From assembly GCA_035527835.1 (NCBI GenBank), contig DATKZS010000133.1:1-20014 (forward strand): 20,014 bases of DNA, given 5' to 3'. A model generated the notes under the pieces. The model did no database searches, was not told where the DNA came from, and saw nothing but the letters and a program-made list of their open reading frames with translations. A program made the position numbers and the translations under genes. Below, in pieces: positions 13,351 through 20,014 of this stretch. Source of the DNA: DATKZS01 sp035527835 [NCBI: bacterium] (GTDB taxonomy: Bacteria > RBG-13-61-14). Positions within the stretch are counted from its first letter, which is position 1. Every line of letters starts with the position of its first letter.

Positions 13351-14144
13351 TGCCCTGCTCCTGCGGGTTCTGGTACCCTTCTGGCCTGCGCCTGGAACGT
13401 GAAGACTTCCCTTGAGTACCCTGACAGATCATCGTGCCGGAACACAACCAGACTCATGGGAGGGAGGGGAATCTCGACCCAGCCGCGCTCACCCGCGAGC
13501 GCGGCGTCCAGGAAGGCCGGGTCGGAGGCGTAAATAACCGCCCGGTGACGCTTGCTGTAGCGCAGTTCGAGCGGCTTGTTGCCCTTGAGGACCAGGACGG
13601 TCCCAGGCAGCTTCCGTGAGGCCATGATCGTGGTGAGTTGCCCCCGGCAATGGGCGACCCAGCGCTTGAATTTATCGAGATCGAGCTGCCCATTTCTGAA
13701 TGCCCGGTCCGCCAGGCGGAAGATGATCTCGCTGTCCACCTCGGCATGGCGTCGCACCTTGAATCGCGTGAAAAGATAGTCCGCGTTGAGGATGGTCCCG
13801 TTGTGGGCACCAATCACGTTGCCAGCGCGGATGGGGTGATTATTGAGATTGTTGCGCTCGTCCCCGCGAGTACGCCAACGATTGTGGCCGAGAAGAAGCG
13901 TGGTGCTGTTGCTCACGCCGGAGAGCAAGTCGTGATAGGCCTTGTCCATGATGAACTGTTCGGCGGTGACCGGAAGCTTGAAGAGCCGATGCTCGCCGCC
14001 CTGGTCGAGCCAGGCCGCGCCGGTAGCGTGCGGGCCGCGCTCCTCGCTCAAGACGAGGAGACGGGTGAAGAGCCAGGTGAGATGGTCAAGCTCTTCGGGC
14101 TTCCGCCGCTTTTTGCCGAAGATTACTCCGGTAAGGCCGCACAT
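13347..14144 (-). CDS. Class II (Ntn) glutamine amidotransferase, glutaminase domain only
   Basis: 265 residues. Cys2 after Met ([10 protein letters not shown]) becomes the N-terminal nucleophile. Other GlmS-type glutaminase residues are R36-G37, GHNRWRTRG (86-94), NNHPI, GAHNGTI with N115-G116 for the oxyanion hole, and D137 in HAEVDSEII. No synthase or isomerase domain follows, so the ammonia must be passed to a partner, most simply the amidoligase encoded two genes upstream. The end of the protein is Pro/Gly/Gln-rich. The stop of the upstream gene and this ATG overlap in TGATG, and GGAGG lies nine bases before. Similar stand-alone GATase II genes are known in phages and in amidoligase clusters. 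Confidence 0.9.
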   Translation of the reverse strand: MCGLTGVIFGKKRRKPEELDHLTWLFTRLLVLSEERGPHATGAAWLDQGGEHRLFKLPVTAEQFIMDKAYHDLLSGVSNSTTLLLGHNRWRTRGDERNNLNNHPIRAGNVIGAHNGTILNADYLFTRFKVRRHAEVDSEIIFRLADRAFRNGQLDLDKFKRWVAHCRGQLTTIMASRKLPGTVLVLKGNKPLELRYSKRHRAVIYASDPAFLDAALAGERGWVEIPLPPMSLVVFRHDDLSGYSREVFTFQAQARRVPEPAGAGQ

Positions 14145-14647
14145 CAGGACTGCCCTCCATTCGGCTCGGGGGCGAAGCCCCGGAACACACCCTCGGCGTA
14201 CTCCTTGGGATGCTCCTCGATCCAGCGCGTGGTTTCGGGGAAGCCGAGCTTCCCGGCGAGCCGGGCGACCAGGGGCCGGTCGAGCATGTTGGTGAGGCCC
14301 GAAAGGCGCACCGCGTCAATGCCTCGCCAAGCGCGGTCCGGGAGCGGTACCGGCCCTGCGGGTTTCTCATCCAGCAGTTCCGCCAGCCTGTGCGCGACCA
14401 GGGCGTCGAGGAGGGACGAGGCCTTTTCCTCGGGCGTGTCGCCCACGACCGCGAGCTCGATCCCGGCGAGCATCTTGGCATTGCGCAGGACCATGTCAAT
14501 GTAGTCCTCGATCCCGCACTGGTCAGAGAAGAGGGACGAACCTTTCATGGCTCGCAAGACTTCGAGAGGATTTTTCCCGGTGAAAACCTCGCCGTCACCG
14601 TCGAGCGGTTTGCCGTCGAGAGATGTGTTCCTGATCATGACCCTCAT
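14144..14647 (-). CDS. Unknown 167-residue protein inside the amidoligase operon
   Basis: I do not recognise a family. The protein opens [20 protein letters not shown], looks soluble and mostly helical, and has acidic and basic helices ([40 protein letters not shown]) and one cysteine (C44). It overlaps both neighbours: ATGA with the amidoligase stop and TGATG with the amidotransferase start. This shows that it belongs to the module. Possible roles are an acceptor or carrier for the ligated group, or a subunit that couples glutaminase and ligase. Both roles are inference. Its run of downstream helices with conserved-looking Trp/Arg ([19 protein letters not shown]) could be checked for conservation across phages. 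Confidence 0.8.
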   Translation of the reverse strand: MRVMIRNTSLDGKPLDGDGEVFTGKNPLEVLRAMKGSSLFSDQCGIEDYIDMVLRNAKMLAGIELAVVGDTPEEKASSLLDALVAHRLAELLDEKPAGPVPLPDRAWRGIDAVRLSGLTNMLDRPLVARLAGKLGFPETTRWIEEHPKEYAEGVFRGFAPEPNGGQS

Positions 14648-15600
14648 TGCGCACCTCCTTCCTCCGCACTGGAAGCGGGCGAATCGGTTTCAGTCTCGGC
14701 GCTCGTCTGCGGCTCCTCGACCGGTCGGCCGCGCTTGAAGGCCGAGTCCCCGGGCATGGCCTCAAGGAGGTGCTTGCGCGCTGTCTTGAACTCATCGCCG
14801 ATCAGCCCGAGGTGCAGGAGGAACACCCGGAAGTCGTAGCGGGCGCTCTGCGGGTTGAAGGTTCGCTTGCGGCTGGAGGCGGCCCGGCCATTCAAGGACT
14901 TGGCGGCCACGGCCAGGACCAGCTGGACGTAGGCTTTGATCTTGCCCGCGTGGAGCGTGCCCTCGAACCAGCGGAACTCAACCGTGCCTCGGTACCAGAC
15001 GTTGTGCAGGTTCACACCGTGGTAGCGGGTGCTGTCGTAGTGCTGGGGCTGCTGGTTGTGGTAGCCATACCAGATGCGGTTGAGTTGGTCCTTGGTCTTG
15101 GGCCGGCTCCGCTCTATCTGGGCGATAAGGTCATCGCTCACCGGCTTGGTGTAGCTCTTCCGCCGGTTCTCTTTGACGCCCAGGGCGGTAAGGATGAGCG
15201 CCTCCTGCTTGTAGACGATCTTGGCGAGGTTGCCGAGTGTGCGGCCGTCAAAGGCCGAGGCGTCCACGTGGACGTGGATGCCGCAACGGTCGTCCACCTT
15301 GGCCCCGCAGGTCCGCACCGCGCGGACGACCTCCTGGAGGAGCGGGAGGTCCTCGTAAGTGAGGACCGGACTCACCACCTCGGCCCGCAGGCTGAAGGGC
15401 ACGTTGATGAGCGAGCCGTCCGCGACCACCTTCCAGACCCGCCCCCGCGTGTCCTTGACCTCCCAGGGGTCGTAATGAGAGGGCGTGCCCACGTGCCTCA
15501 CGTCGCCGCCCACCGCCATCTGGATCGCTCTGGCCACCACCTCGCGTGTTCTTTTGACCGTCTCGATCTCGATCCCGAAGTTCAGTTCCCTTAGTTCCAT
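14644..15600 (-). CDS. Phage-type amidoligase (glutamine-synthetase-like COOH-NH2 ligase)
   Basis: 318 residues from the ATG at 15600, which has AAGGAGG four bases upstream. A longer frame to 15672 is unlikely. Amidoligase_2-type motifs in order: FGIEIETV (E11, E13), WKVVADGSL (K57, D61), AEVVSPVL (E74), [10 protein letters not shown] (H109, H111), a RYHGVNLHN stretch (R192, H194, N197) and [12 protein letters not shown] (E208, R210). These match the metal- and ATP-binding acidic, histidine and arginine positions of the glutamine-synthetase fold. Such enzymes are predicted to form amide bonds between a carboxylate and an amine or ammonia. Aravind's group described them with glutamine amidotransferases and cyclotransferases in phages and bacteria. 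The substrate is unknown. The last 40 residues are polar and probably disordered. Confidence 0.88.
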   Translation of the reverse strand: MELRELNFGIEIETVKRTREVVARAIQMAVGGDVRHVGTPSHYDPWEVKDTRGRVWKVVADGSLINVPFSLRAEVVSPVLTYEDLPLLQEVVRAVRTCGAKVDDRCGIHVHVDASAFDGRTLGNLAKIVYKQEALILTALGVKENRRKSYTKPVSDDLIAQIERSRPKTKDQLNRIWYGYHNQQPQHYDSTRYHGVNLHNVWYRGTVEFRWFEGTLHAGKIKAYVQLVLAVAAKSLNGRAASSRKRTFNPQSARYDFRVFLLHLGLIGDEFKTARKHLLEAMPGDSAFKRGRPVEEPQTSAETETDSPASSAEEGGAQ

Positions 15601-15853
15601 CTTGCCTCCTTGCTTTCTCGTAAGCCGCTGTTCTTGCATACTTATTAGTATCACATGAACGCTTCTTTTCACCGTGAAAGCAAGTCAAATCTTCAAGTTT
15701 CCTCCGGCAGGATCTACAGGCAAAGGGAGCGGATGTACATGCCTAAAATTGCACTAAATTAACGCCTGGTTGCGGAGCGACTAGAAATGGCCCATGAACC
15801 CCGAGGCTCAAAAAAGAACACAGGATGGCCGGCTTCCGGGCGGAAGCGGGGGC
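15601..15853. other. 253-base intergenic stretch upstream of the amidoligase operon
   Basis: No convincing gene on either strand. It holds a perfect dyad TTTCAC-C-GTGAAA at 15667-15679 (arms of six, one-base centre) and, on the minus strand, an extended -10-like TGTGATACT, whose hexamer lies at 15647-15652. No good -35 is present at the right spacing. The dyad is centred near where a -35 would lie, as expected for a phage repressor or activator site. The rest (15700-15853) shows nothing I can interpret. Confidence 0.45.
15667..15679 (-). promoter_or_regulatory. Candidate operator dyad and extended -10 promoter for the amidoligase operon
   Basis: The dyad TTTCACCGTGAAA is a perfect 6-1-6 palindrome. 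On the minus strand it is followed by GATACT with a TG extended element 14 bases on, and the operon's first ATG is about 47 bases further. Dyads of this size commonly bind small dimeric HTH regulators. No such regulator is visible in the window. Confidence 0.35.
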
Positions 15854-16123
15854 TCAGGTGGCCCTCTCCTGGTGGGTCAGCCCGGCGTCGAGGAGTTCCT
15901 GGTTGATCCTGCCCGCCTCGTGTTCCTCGCGGCGGATAGCGGCCATGAGGTTGGCAAACTCGGTAGCGGCTTCAGGCGGGATTCCCAACCGCTTTTCGAT
16001 TCGCCTCACGCGGGCCTCCAGGTTGGCGAGCAGGTCGAGGGCATGGTCGCGCAGCACGCCGTCGCGCTTCTCCTGGGGCGAAGGGATGAACTCGGTCAAG
16101 CCTCCGGCTCTTCTCACGATCAT
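15854..16123 (-). CDS. Small phage protein with coiled-coil region, unknown function
   Basis: 89 residues. It has a very good site (AAAGGAGG, five bases before the ATG at 16123) and follows the tail-type gene by 11 bases. The middle is helical and heptad-like (LRDHALDLLANLEARVRRIE, then KRLGIPP), and the end is charged (AAIRREEHEAGRINQELLDA). The placement directly after a tail protein suggests a structural accessory or chaperone, but I do not recognise the family. It happens to be in the same frame as the out-of-frame extension of the upstream broken gene, so an automatic caller may wrongly merge them. Confidence 0.75.
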   Translation of the reverse strand: MIVRRAGGLTEFIPSPQEKRDGVLRDHALDLLANLEARVRRIEKRLGIPPEAATEFANLMAAIRREEHEAGRINQELLDAGLTHQERAT

Positions 16124-16134
16124 CGCGGCCTCCT

Positions 16135-17142
16135 TTAGCTCAGCGTCGCCCCCAGAGTGTGAATCCTCGGGTAGACCAGGTTGTTGCCGGTCAACTCGGC
16201 CTTGTAGCGGACCTTGTTCCCGTTGGGGTCGGTGAAGGTGCGGGTAAGCGTGTACTCGGTCCACTCCTGGTCGATCTCGCGAGTCGTGAGGATGGACATG
16301 GCCTCCCAGGTCACGCCGCCATTGTTGGAAGCGAACCAATTGATGGTGGTCCCGCTGGGGATGCTCATCTGCGCGTAGACCTTGGTGGAGGCCACTCCCT
16401 GGGTGAGTTCGTTTTCGCGGTTCAAGTACGCGCCGGTCGGGTTGTTGAGGAAGCCGAGCAGGTTCACGTCCTTGAAGTTGAGCGCGGGCGAGTCGTTGGC
16501 CGCGCCGGTCGAGAACAGGGCCCGCACGAGCACTTGCCCGGCCAGGTTCGGCAACCGCTCCTCTTCGGCGGGCACGATGGCGTCCCAGGTCACGCCGCCG
16601 TCGGTAGAGTATTCCCAGACGATGGCCGAACCCTCGGGGGTCGAAGAATACTCGTCGAGGTTCAGGTCGCTGAACTGCACGCCGGTGATCGGCTGGAAGC
16701 GGACCTCGCCGCTCGGCTGGAAGTCGTAGCCGTAAATTTTCATGGTGAGGTCGGAGCCGTTGAGCGGGGTCCAGGTCTCGGCGTTGGAGCTTTCGAGAAG
16801 CACGCCTGCGGTGTAGGTCTGGCTGGTGATAACGCCGTTCTGCCCCAGCTGGCCGAGCGTGGCGATCCGGACCTTGTAGTTGTTGCTGTTGGTGAGGAGC
16901 ACGACCGCGTAACTCGTGTTGGCTTGGGCATAGAACGGATCGGCGAAGGCGATCTTGGTCTCGGCGTTCAGGACGACCTCGCCCGGGGCCACCACCTTCT
17001 CGGCCAGCACGACCTCGTTGGGAAGCCCGGTGGTCACGCCGCGAATCTGGATGGTGACCGGGATCGTGGCGTCCTTTTGCGTGAAGTAAACGCCCACGGC
17101 GGAGACGATCCGGTTCTCTGTGAAGCTGAAGGTCTGGGCCAA
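16135..17142 (-). CDS. Tail-fibre/adhesin-like phage structural protein, C-terminal fragment
   Basis: About 335 residues, beta-rich. It reads AQTFSFTENRIVSAVGVYFTQ, then VTIQIRGVTTGLPNEVVLAE, a jelly-roll-like domain seen in phage tail and receptor-binding proteins. Two Asp-box-like turns follow (STDGGVTW and SNNGGVTW), a pattern found in beta-propeller sialidases and phage adhesins. The only start at the 5' edge is a TTG at 17142 with AAGGA about 11 bases upstream, which is poor. The frame continues the frame-shifted upstream ORF (needs a +1 shift). It is therefore either the second half of a broken or frameshifted gene, or a gene whose 5' part was lost. It is followed by the 89-residue gene. 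Confidence 0.7.
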   Translation of the reverse strand: MAQTFSFTENRIVSAVGVYFTQKDATIPVTIQIRGVTTGLPNEVVLAEKVVAPGEVVLNAETKIAFADPFYAQANTSYAVVLLTNSNNYKVRIATLGQLGQNGVITSQTYTAGVLLESSNAETWTPLNGSDLTMKIYGYDFQPSGEVRFQPITGVQFSDLNLDEYSSTPEGSAIVWEYSTDGGVTWDAIVPAEEERLPNLAGQVLVRALFSTGAANDSPALNFKDVNLLGFLNNPTGAYLNRENELTQGVASTKVYAQMSIPSGTTINWFASNNGGVTWEAMSILTTREIDQEWTEYTLTRTFTDPNGNKVRYKAELTGNNLVYPRIHTLGATLS

Positions 17143-17143
17143 T

Positions 17144-17677
17144 GTTGGCGTTGTCCTTGATCACGTAGTAGCTGCCGAGCTTGAAGATCGAGGCGTCATT
17201 CACCTGGATCGTCACCACCGAACCGGCGGCAACCGCGGCCTGCGAAATCGCAACCGCGCCAGACCAGAACCGTTTGGGCAGTCCGCAATAATGCGCGTAG
17301 TAAGTGGCCACGAGCTTGGTGACGATGAAGGCGTGGTCCTTGTCAGCGTAAATCCAGTAGAGGAAAGCGGCGGCGTCTGTGGTCTTGATGTAGGTGTTGC
17401 TGGTGTTGAATGCCTCCTTCACGCCTGCGTGGGTTGTGTCGTTCCAATACAGGTAGGCTTTCACGGCGATCCGGTCGGCGGTGGAGTCGTTCTGAAAGCG
17501 GAGATATATGTCCTCCGAGCCGCTCTCACCGTTGGAAAAGAGCACGTAGCTGGGTTCGGTATCGCCAGACCGGTCATCGCGCAAGGTCCAGCCAACGGTT
17601 CCGACCAGGTAGTCTTTGAGTTTGACCAGGAAATCCGCTGAATTGTTGGCGAGACCAGTGGTACTTTGATAGGCCAT
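17144..17677 (-). CDS. Phage tail-type structural protein, N-terminal fragment, broken at its 3' end
   Basis: 178 residues are believable before the frame turns into a shadow of the next gene. It starts MAYQSTTGLANNSADFLVKL, after GAGGTG six to seven bases upstream, and continues WTLRDDRSGDTEPSYVLFSN and SGSEDIYLRFQNDSTADRIA, as in phage baseplate/tail-associated proteins. It ends in VVTIQVNDASIFKLGSYYVI-KDNAN, where the open frame should go on with more beta structure. Instead, the tail-fibre-like sequence continues one base out of frame. The reading frame technically stays open to 15854, but that part is low-plausibility (His/Arg/Pro-rich). Confidence 0.7.
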
Positions 17678-17680
17678 GAT

Positions 17681-17938
17681 TCACCTCACTCGATGGGGCT
17701 TTCGGTTCCGGTAATGGGGAGCGAGGATCCGCAGGGTCCACTTGAGCATCGGGTTGCCCGCGGTCTTGGACTTGGTCAACTCCACGCGCTCGACGTTGAC
17801 CTGGTACTTGCCATCGGGGACCTCCTCGAAGTCCCGCTCCTCAATGGGCGCATGGGTGTAGTCCTCATCGAACTGGGAAAGATCAATGTCGCCCGTGCTC
17901 CCGGTTGAGGGGTTGGTCTCGAATTCATTGTTCGGCAT
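17681..17938 (-). CDS. DUF669-like phage recombination/ssDNA-binding-type protein, C-terminally cut
   Basis: 85 residues, about half the usual length. The start is acidic (MPNNEFETNPSTGSTGDIDL), and VPDGKYQVNVERVELTKSKT, AGNPMLKWTLRIL, APHYRNRKPHR follow, which fits the DUF669 pattern of a conserved Gly-Asn-Pro-Met/Leu turn and a beta-barrel. DUF669 proteins sit beside RecA-like ATPases and nucleases in phages and are thought to bind single-stranded DNA. Here the gene stops after HYRNRKPHRVR, four bases short of the tail-type gene. A clean ribosome-binding site (GGAGG, eight bases before ATG 17938) shows that the start is sound. The cut end suggests a deletion junction at about 17690. Confidence 0.58.
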   Translation of the reverse strand: MPNNEFETNPSTGSTGDIDLSQFDEDYTHAPIEERDFEEVPDGKYQVNVERVELTKSKTAGNPMLKWTLRILAPHYRNRKPHRVR

Positions 17939-17959
17939 GGTTCGGTCCTCCTTAATTCG

Positions 17960-18745
17960 TTATTTGGTTTGGTTCGCAGGCGCGGTCGGTTTGGTATGCG
18001 CGGTGGAAGGCTTGGTCTCGGTCTGCGATGTGTTCATCTGGGGCGCTACGCTCTTGCTGTTGAACGCCTCCATGAACTTGTTGAAGTCCAGGTCTAGCAC
18101 TTCGGGCAATCGCCCGGTGCGGTCGCCGGCCTCGTAGTTGGGGCTGGGCTTCGTGCGCATGACGCGCTTGTAGGTGGGCTTGCCGTCCTCGCCCGGGACC
18201 ACCTCGATGTCGCAGAAGAGGATCATGTCCACCATGCCCAGCACCTGCTTGCGGGCCTTGTCGGGCAGGGTCGGGACGATCCGGGTGAGCTTGCCGGTGC
18301 GGGTCTCGATCTCCTTCTCCTGTGAGTGCGAGATGAGGAACAGGCCATAGGGCAGGAAGGCCAGCTTGTTCAGCACGCGCAGGAATTCGTTGTTGATGAG
18401 CGCGTAGCCCTTGCCGTAGCCCAGGTCGGACTCGTGCTCGATCTTGAACTTCTTGCAGATGTAGTCGCTGCACATGCGGTAGGCGTTGTCCAGGGTGTCG
18501 AGCACGATGGTCTTGAAATTGTGCTTGCCCTCCGCGATCTCGGCGCAGGCCGCGAGCAGGTCCTCCCAACTGTTCACCGGGGTCTGGAACACCTCAAGGG
18601 AGTTGAGGCCTGGCTCGGTGGCCAGGAAGAGTGCGTTGTCGGCCTTGGCGCAGAGGGACGATTTCCCGATCTTGCTCGGCCCATACACCAGGACCGTCAG
18701 GTTGGACAGGTCCTGCTTGGGCGAGGTCTTTTGAGTGGGTAGCAT
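17960..18745 (-). CDS. Phage RecA-like ATPase (AAA_24/Sak4-type)
   Basis: 261 residues. Walker A is GPSKIGKSS (22-30) and Walker B is in KTIVLDTLDN. A HNFKTIVLDT-type motif, ISHSQEKEIETRTG (motif near the sensor) and the polar tail fit Sak4-like single-strand annealing/RecA-type phage ATPases. These assist recombination or replication with an ssDNA-binding partner, and the DUF669-like gene follows. The last 30 residues are Thr/Lys/Pro-rich and disordered. The start at 18745 has GGAG eight bases upstream. A second ATG nearer the site is in another frame and would give a short shadow. Confidence 0.85.
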   Translation of the reverse strand: MLPTQKTSPKQDLSNLTVLVYGPSKIGKSSLCAKADNALFLATEPGLNSLEVFQTPVNSWEDLLAACAEIAEGKHNFKTIVLDTLDNAYRMCSDYICKKFKIEHESDLGYGKGYALINNEFLRVLNKLAFLPYGLFLISHSQEKEIETRTGKLTRIVPTLPDKARKQVLGMVDMILFCDIEVVPGEDGKPTYKRVMRTKPSPNYEAGDRTGRLPEVLDLDFNKFMEAFNSKSVAPQMNTSQTETKPSTAHTKPTAPANQTK

Positions 18746-18763
18746 TTCATTTTCTCCTTTCGC

Positions 18764-19801
18764 TTAGAATGCCGGGGCGCTTTCGGCCACTGCGTGGTCC
18801 CGCGCCTCGGCTTGTTTCGCCGCCAGTTCCTCGTGAGGCGGCGCTTGTTGATAAAAGTTCTCGATGACGTTGGGGCTGCCGTTGGAGCGGCAGAGGGGGT
18901 AGTAGGAGCACTGGCGGCGGTAGTGGAAGCAGAACGCGGTGTTCTGGTAGAAAACCCCGCGCCGCCTGGCGTCGAGGAAGGCCTGGGAGAGTTCCCACAA
19001 CTCGGCCCGGAGCGTGTCGAACTGGTCACGGGAGACGTAGAGCATCTCGCGGTGGAACATGCCCGGCTCGGAATACTTCTCTGCGAGCCGTGCCTGGAAG
19101 TCCGCGTCACTCTCCGGGAGCTTGCGCTTGGCGCTCGTCTTGCCGGTCTTGGACTTGGCTATCAGTTCCGCTCGCCGGGCCTCGAACTCGGCCTCGGTCT
19201 CGCCTTTGCCTTGCTGGAGCCGGGCTTTGACCAGGATGTTGTAGATGACGCCCGCGATCTTGATGCCCAGCGCCTGCTCCACGTACCAGGTGTAGAGCAC
19301 GATCTGGAAGTCGGTCCACAGCCGCTCCAGGTAGTCGGCGTCCACTTGCGAGGCGGTCTTGTGTTCGAGAAGGAAGTGCTCATTGCCTCTCAGCACGATG
19401 CCGTCCACCTTGCCCGCGAGGGTGAAACTCCGTGAGGAAGCTCCCGTGGCCGGGTTGATGATCTTGTCCTCGAACGGTTGCTCCAGGCCTACCACTTCGA
19501 ACTCTTCTTCCTGGTACCGGACCGCGTAGCTCTTCATCATCGCGGTCGCCAGGTGCCAGTCACCAAGCTCGCCCTCATCCTGCGCCCGCTTCGGATACGC
19601 GCGGTCAATGTAGTCGAGGACCTTGGCCAGGTCCCGCTCCCGGTGCCATAGTTCCAGGCACTCGTGGATCATCGAGCCGAAGCTCAAGTTGTGGTCCTTC
19701 TCCAGCGGCACAAGTCCCTTGAGATAGCGCCACTCGCAGGCCTTCCGGCAGTTGCGGAACATGGACCACATCGAATACGTGCTGATCATCTGCTCGCTCA
19801 T
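18764..19801 (-). CDS. PD-(D/E)XK nuclease, Cas4/RecB-like, with Fe-S cysteine set
   Basis: 345 residues from the ATG at 19801, which overlaps the upstream stop (ATGA) and has GGAGG seven bases upstream. A frame reaching 19978 is a shadow of the upstream gene. Nuclease motifs are FGSMIHECLE (His46), GKVDG (D133) and FLLEHKTA (E146, K148). The N-terminal C18 (or C22) plus C-terminal C291, C298 and C304 give the four-cysteine [4Fe-4S] arrangement of Cas4 and AddB. Such phage nucleases resect DNA for recombination and work with RecA-like and ssDNA-binding partners, as encoded here. A charged region (about 205-250) is inserted between the nuclease core and the cysteine end. Confidence 0.9.
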   Translation of the reverse strand: MSEQMISTYSMWSMFRNCRKACEWRYLKGLVPLEKDHNLSFGSMIHECLELWHRERDLAKVLDYIDRAYPKRAQDEGELGDWHLATAMMKSYAVRYQEEEFEVVGLEQPFEDKIINPATGASSRSFTLAGKVDGIVLRGNEHFLLEHKTASQVDADYLERLWTDFQIVLYTWYVEQALGIKIAGVIYNILVKARLQQGKGETEAEFEARRAELIAKSKTGKTSAKRKLPESDADFQARLAEKYSEPGMFHREMLYVSRDQFDTLRAELWELSQAFLDARRRGVFYQNTAFCFHYRRQCSYYPLCRSNGSPNVIENFYQQAPPHEELAAKQAEARDHAVAESAPAF

Positions 19802-20014
19802 AACGCGGCCTCCACCGGCCTGCCAGCTGGCATGGTCGGCTGCGGATCGCGGCTGATCTCCGGCGGCGAAAAAGTCCTCTCCACCTTGAACGCACCTTCC
19901 CCGAACTGGCGGGTGATAAAACCCGTGAAGATCTTGGCGATGTTGCGGCCGACCTCGGTCCCGGCGTCGATCACGCACGAGCGTTTTTTCAGGTCCAGGC
20001 GGAACTTCGCGTCC
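19798..20014 (-). CDS. Partial unknown phage protein (C-terminal end)
   Basis: 71 codons to the stop are visible. The gene enters from beyond base 20014. The sequence reads DAKFRLDLKKRSCVIDAGTE, then VGRNIAKIFTGFITRQFGEG and AFKVERTFSPPEI, with a Pro-rich end. The stop overlaps the nuclease start (ATGA), so it is in the same operon. I do not recognise the family. The fragment looks like a small soluble DNA-metabolism accessory of the sort commonly found upstream of phage Cas4-like nucleases. Confidence 0.65.
   Translation of the reverse strand, partial: DAKFRLDLKKRSCVIDAGTEVGRNIAKIFTGFITRQFGEGAFKVERTFSPPEISRDPQPTMPAGRPVEAAL

Noticed and set aside
15854-17677. A single 607-residue protein
   Set aside because: After about residue 178 the sequence becomes Arg/His/Pro-rich and is a shadow of the clearly protein-like frame at 16135-17142. 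Its last 89 codons are the separate small gene with its own AGGAGG, in the same frame by coincidence.

Overview
The window reads as a GC-rich (roughly 60%), anaerobic, Gram-negative chromosome, most likely Desulfobacterota (former Deltaproteobacteria), joined to a phage-derived segment. Support for this: paired MinD-type ATPases with ferredoxin inserts, several NifX/NifB-type cofactor-binding proteins, a sigma-54 activator, a probable selenoprotein, and an outer-membrane barrel protein with a signal peptide. Nearly everything is transcribed leftward (minus strand). The taxonomic call is inference, because there is no rRNA or marker gene here.

Region 1 (about 10220 down to 1). A sigma-54 activator (10357-11781) sits upstream of a candidate -24/-12 promoter (10201-10219). 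Below it lies a long co-directional cluster, in transcription order: a 34-residue ORF; an FAD/NAD disulfide oxidoreductase with an in-frame TGA at its redox-active Cys position, followed at once by a SECIS-like hairpin; a CGGC-domain Cys-rich protein; a NifX-like domain fused to a Gly/Arg-rich linker and zinc ribbon; a second NifX-like protein; two Gly-rich MPGGD-type proteins; a third NifX-like protein; two MinD-family ATPases with 2x[4Fe-4S] inserts; a TSUP permease; a DUF364-type protein; an IscU/NifU-N scaffold; a fusion of a cation-diffusion-facilitator membrane domain to HflK; and the start of HflC. The core (activator, two Fd-MinD ATPases, NifX-like proteins) resembles the ORP (orange protein) gene set of Desulfovibrio. 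A metal or Fe-S/Mo-type cofactor handling role under anaerobic, sigma-54 control is the best inference.

Region 2 (11800-12800). An outer-membrane beta-barrel gene with its own promoter candidate, preceded by a dyad that overlaps the -35 box. Downstream of it is a 19-codon stub that begins exactly like CbiM, which looks like a deletion scar.

Region 3 (12799-20014). Phage-type genes, all leftward: a partial unknown gene, a Cas4/RecB-like PD-(D/E)XK nuclease with Fe-S cysteines, a RecA-like (AAA_24/Sak4-type) ATPase, a C-terminally cut DUF669-like protein, a tail-type protein broken across two frames, a small coiled-coil protein, and then a four-gene overlapping operon: amidoligase, unknown 167-aa protein, class II glutamine amidotransferase, gamma-glutamylcyclotransferase-like protein. 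The last four form a predicted amide-ligation/modification module of unknown substrate. No integrase, tRNA, attachment site or CRISPR array was seen. Two abrupt gene breaks (about 17690 and 17143) suggest deletions or an assembly chimera in the phage segment. No gene-free stretch exceeds 300 bases.
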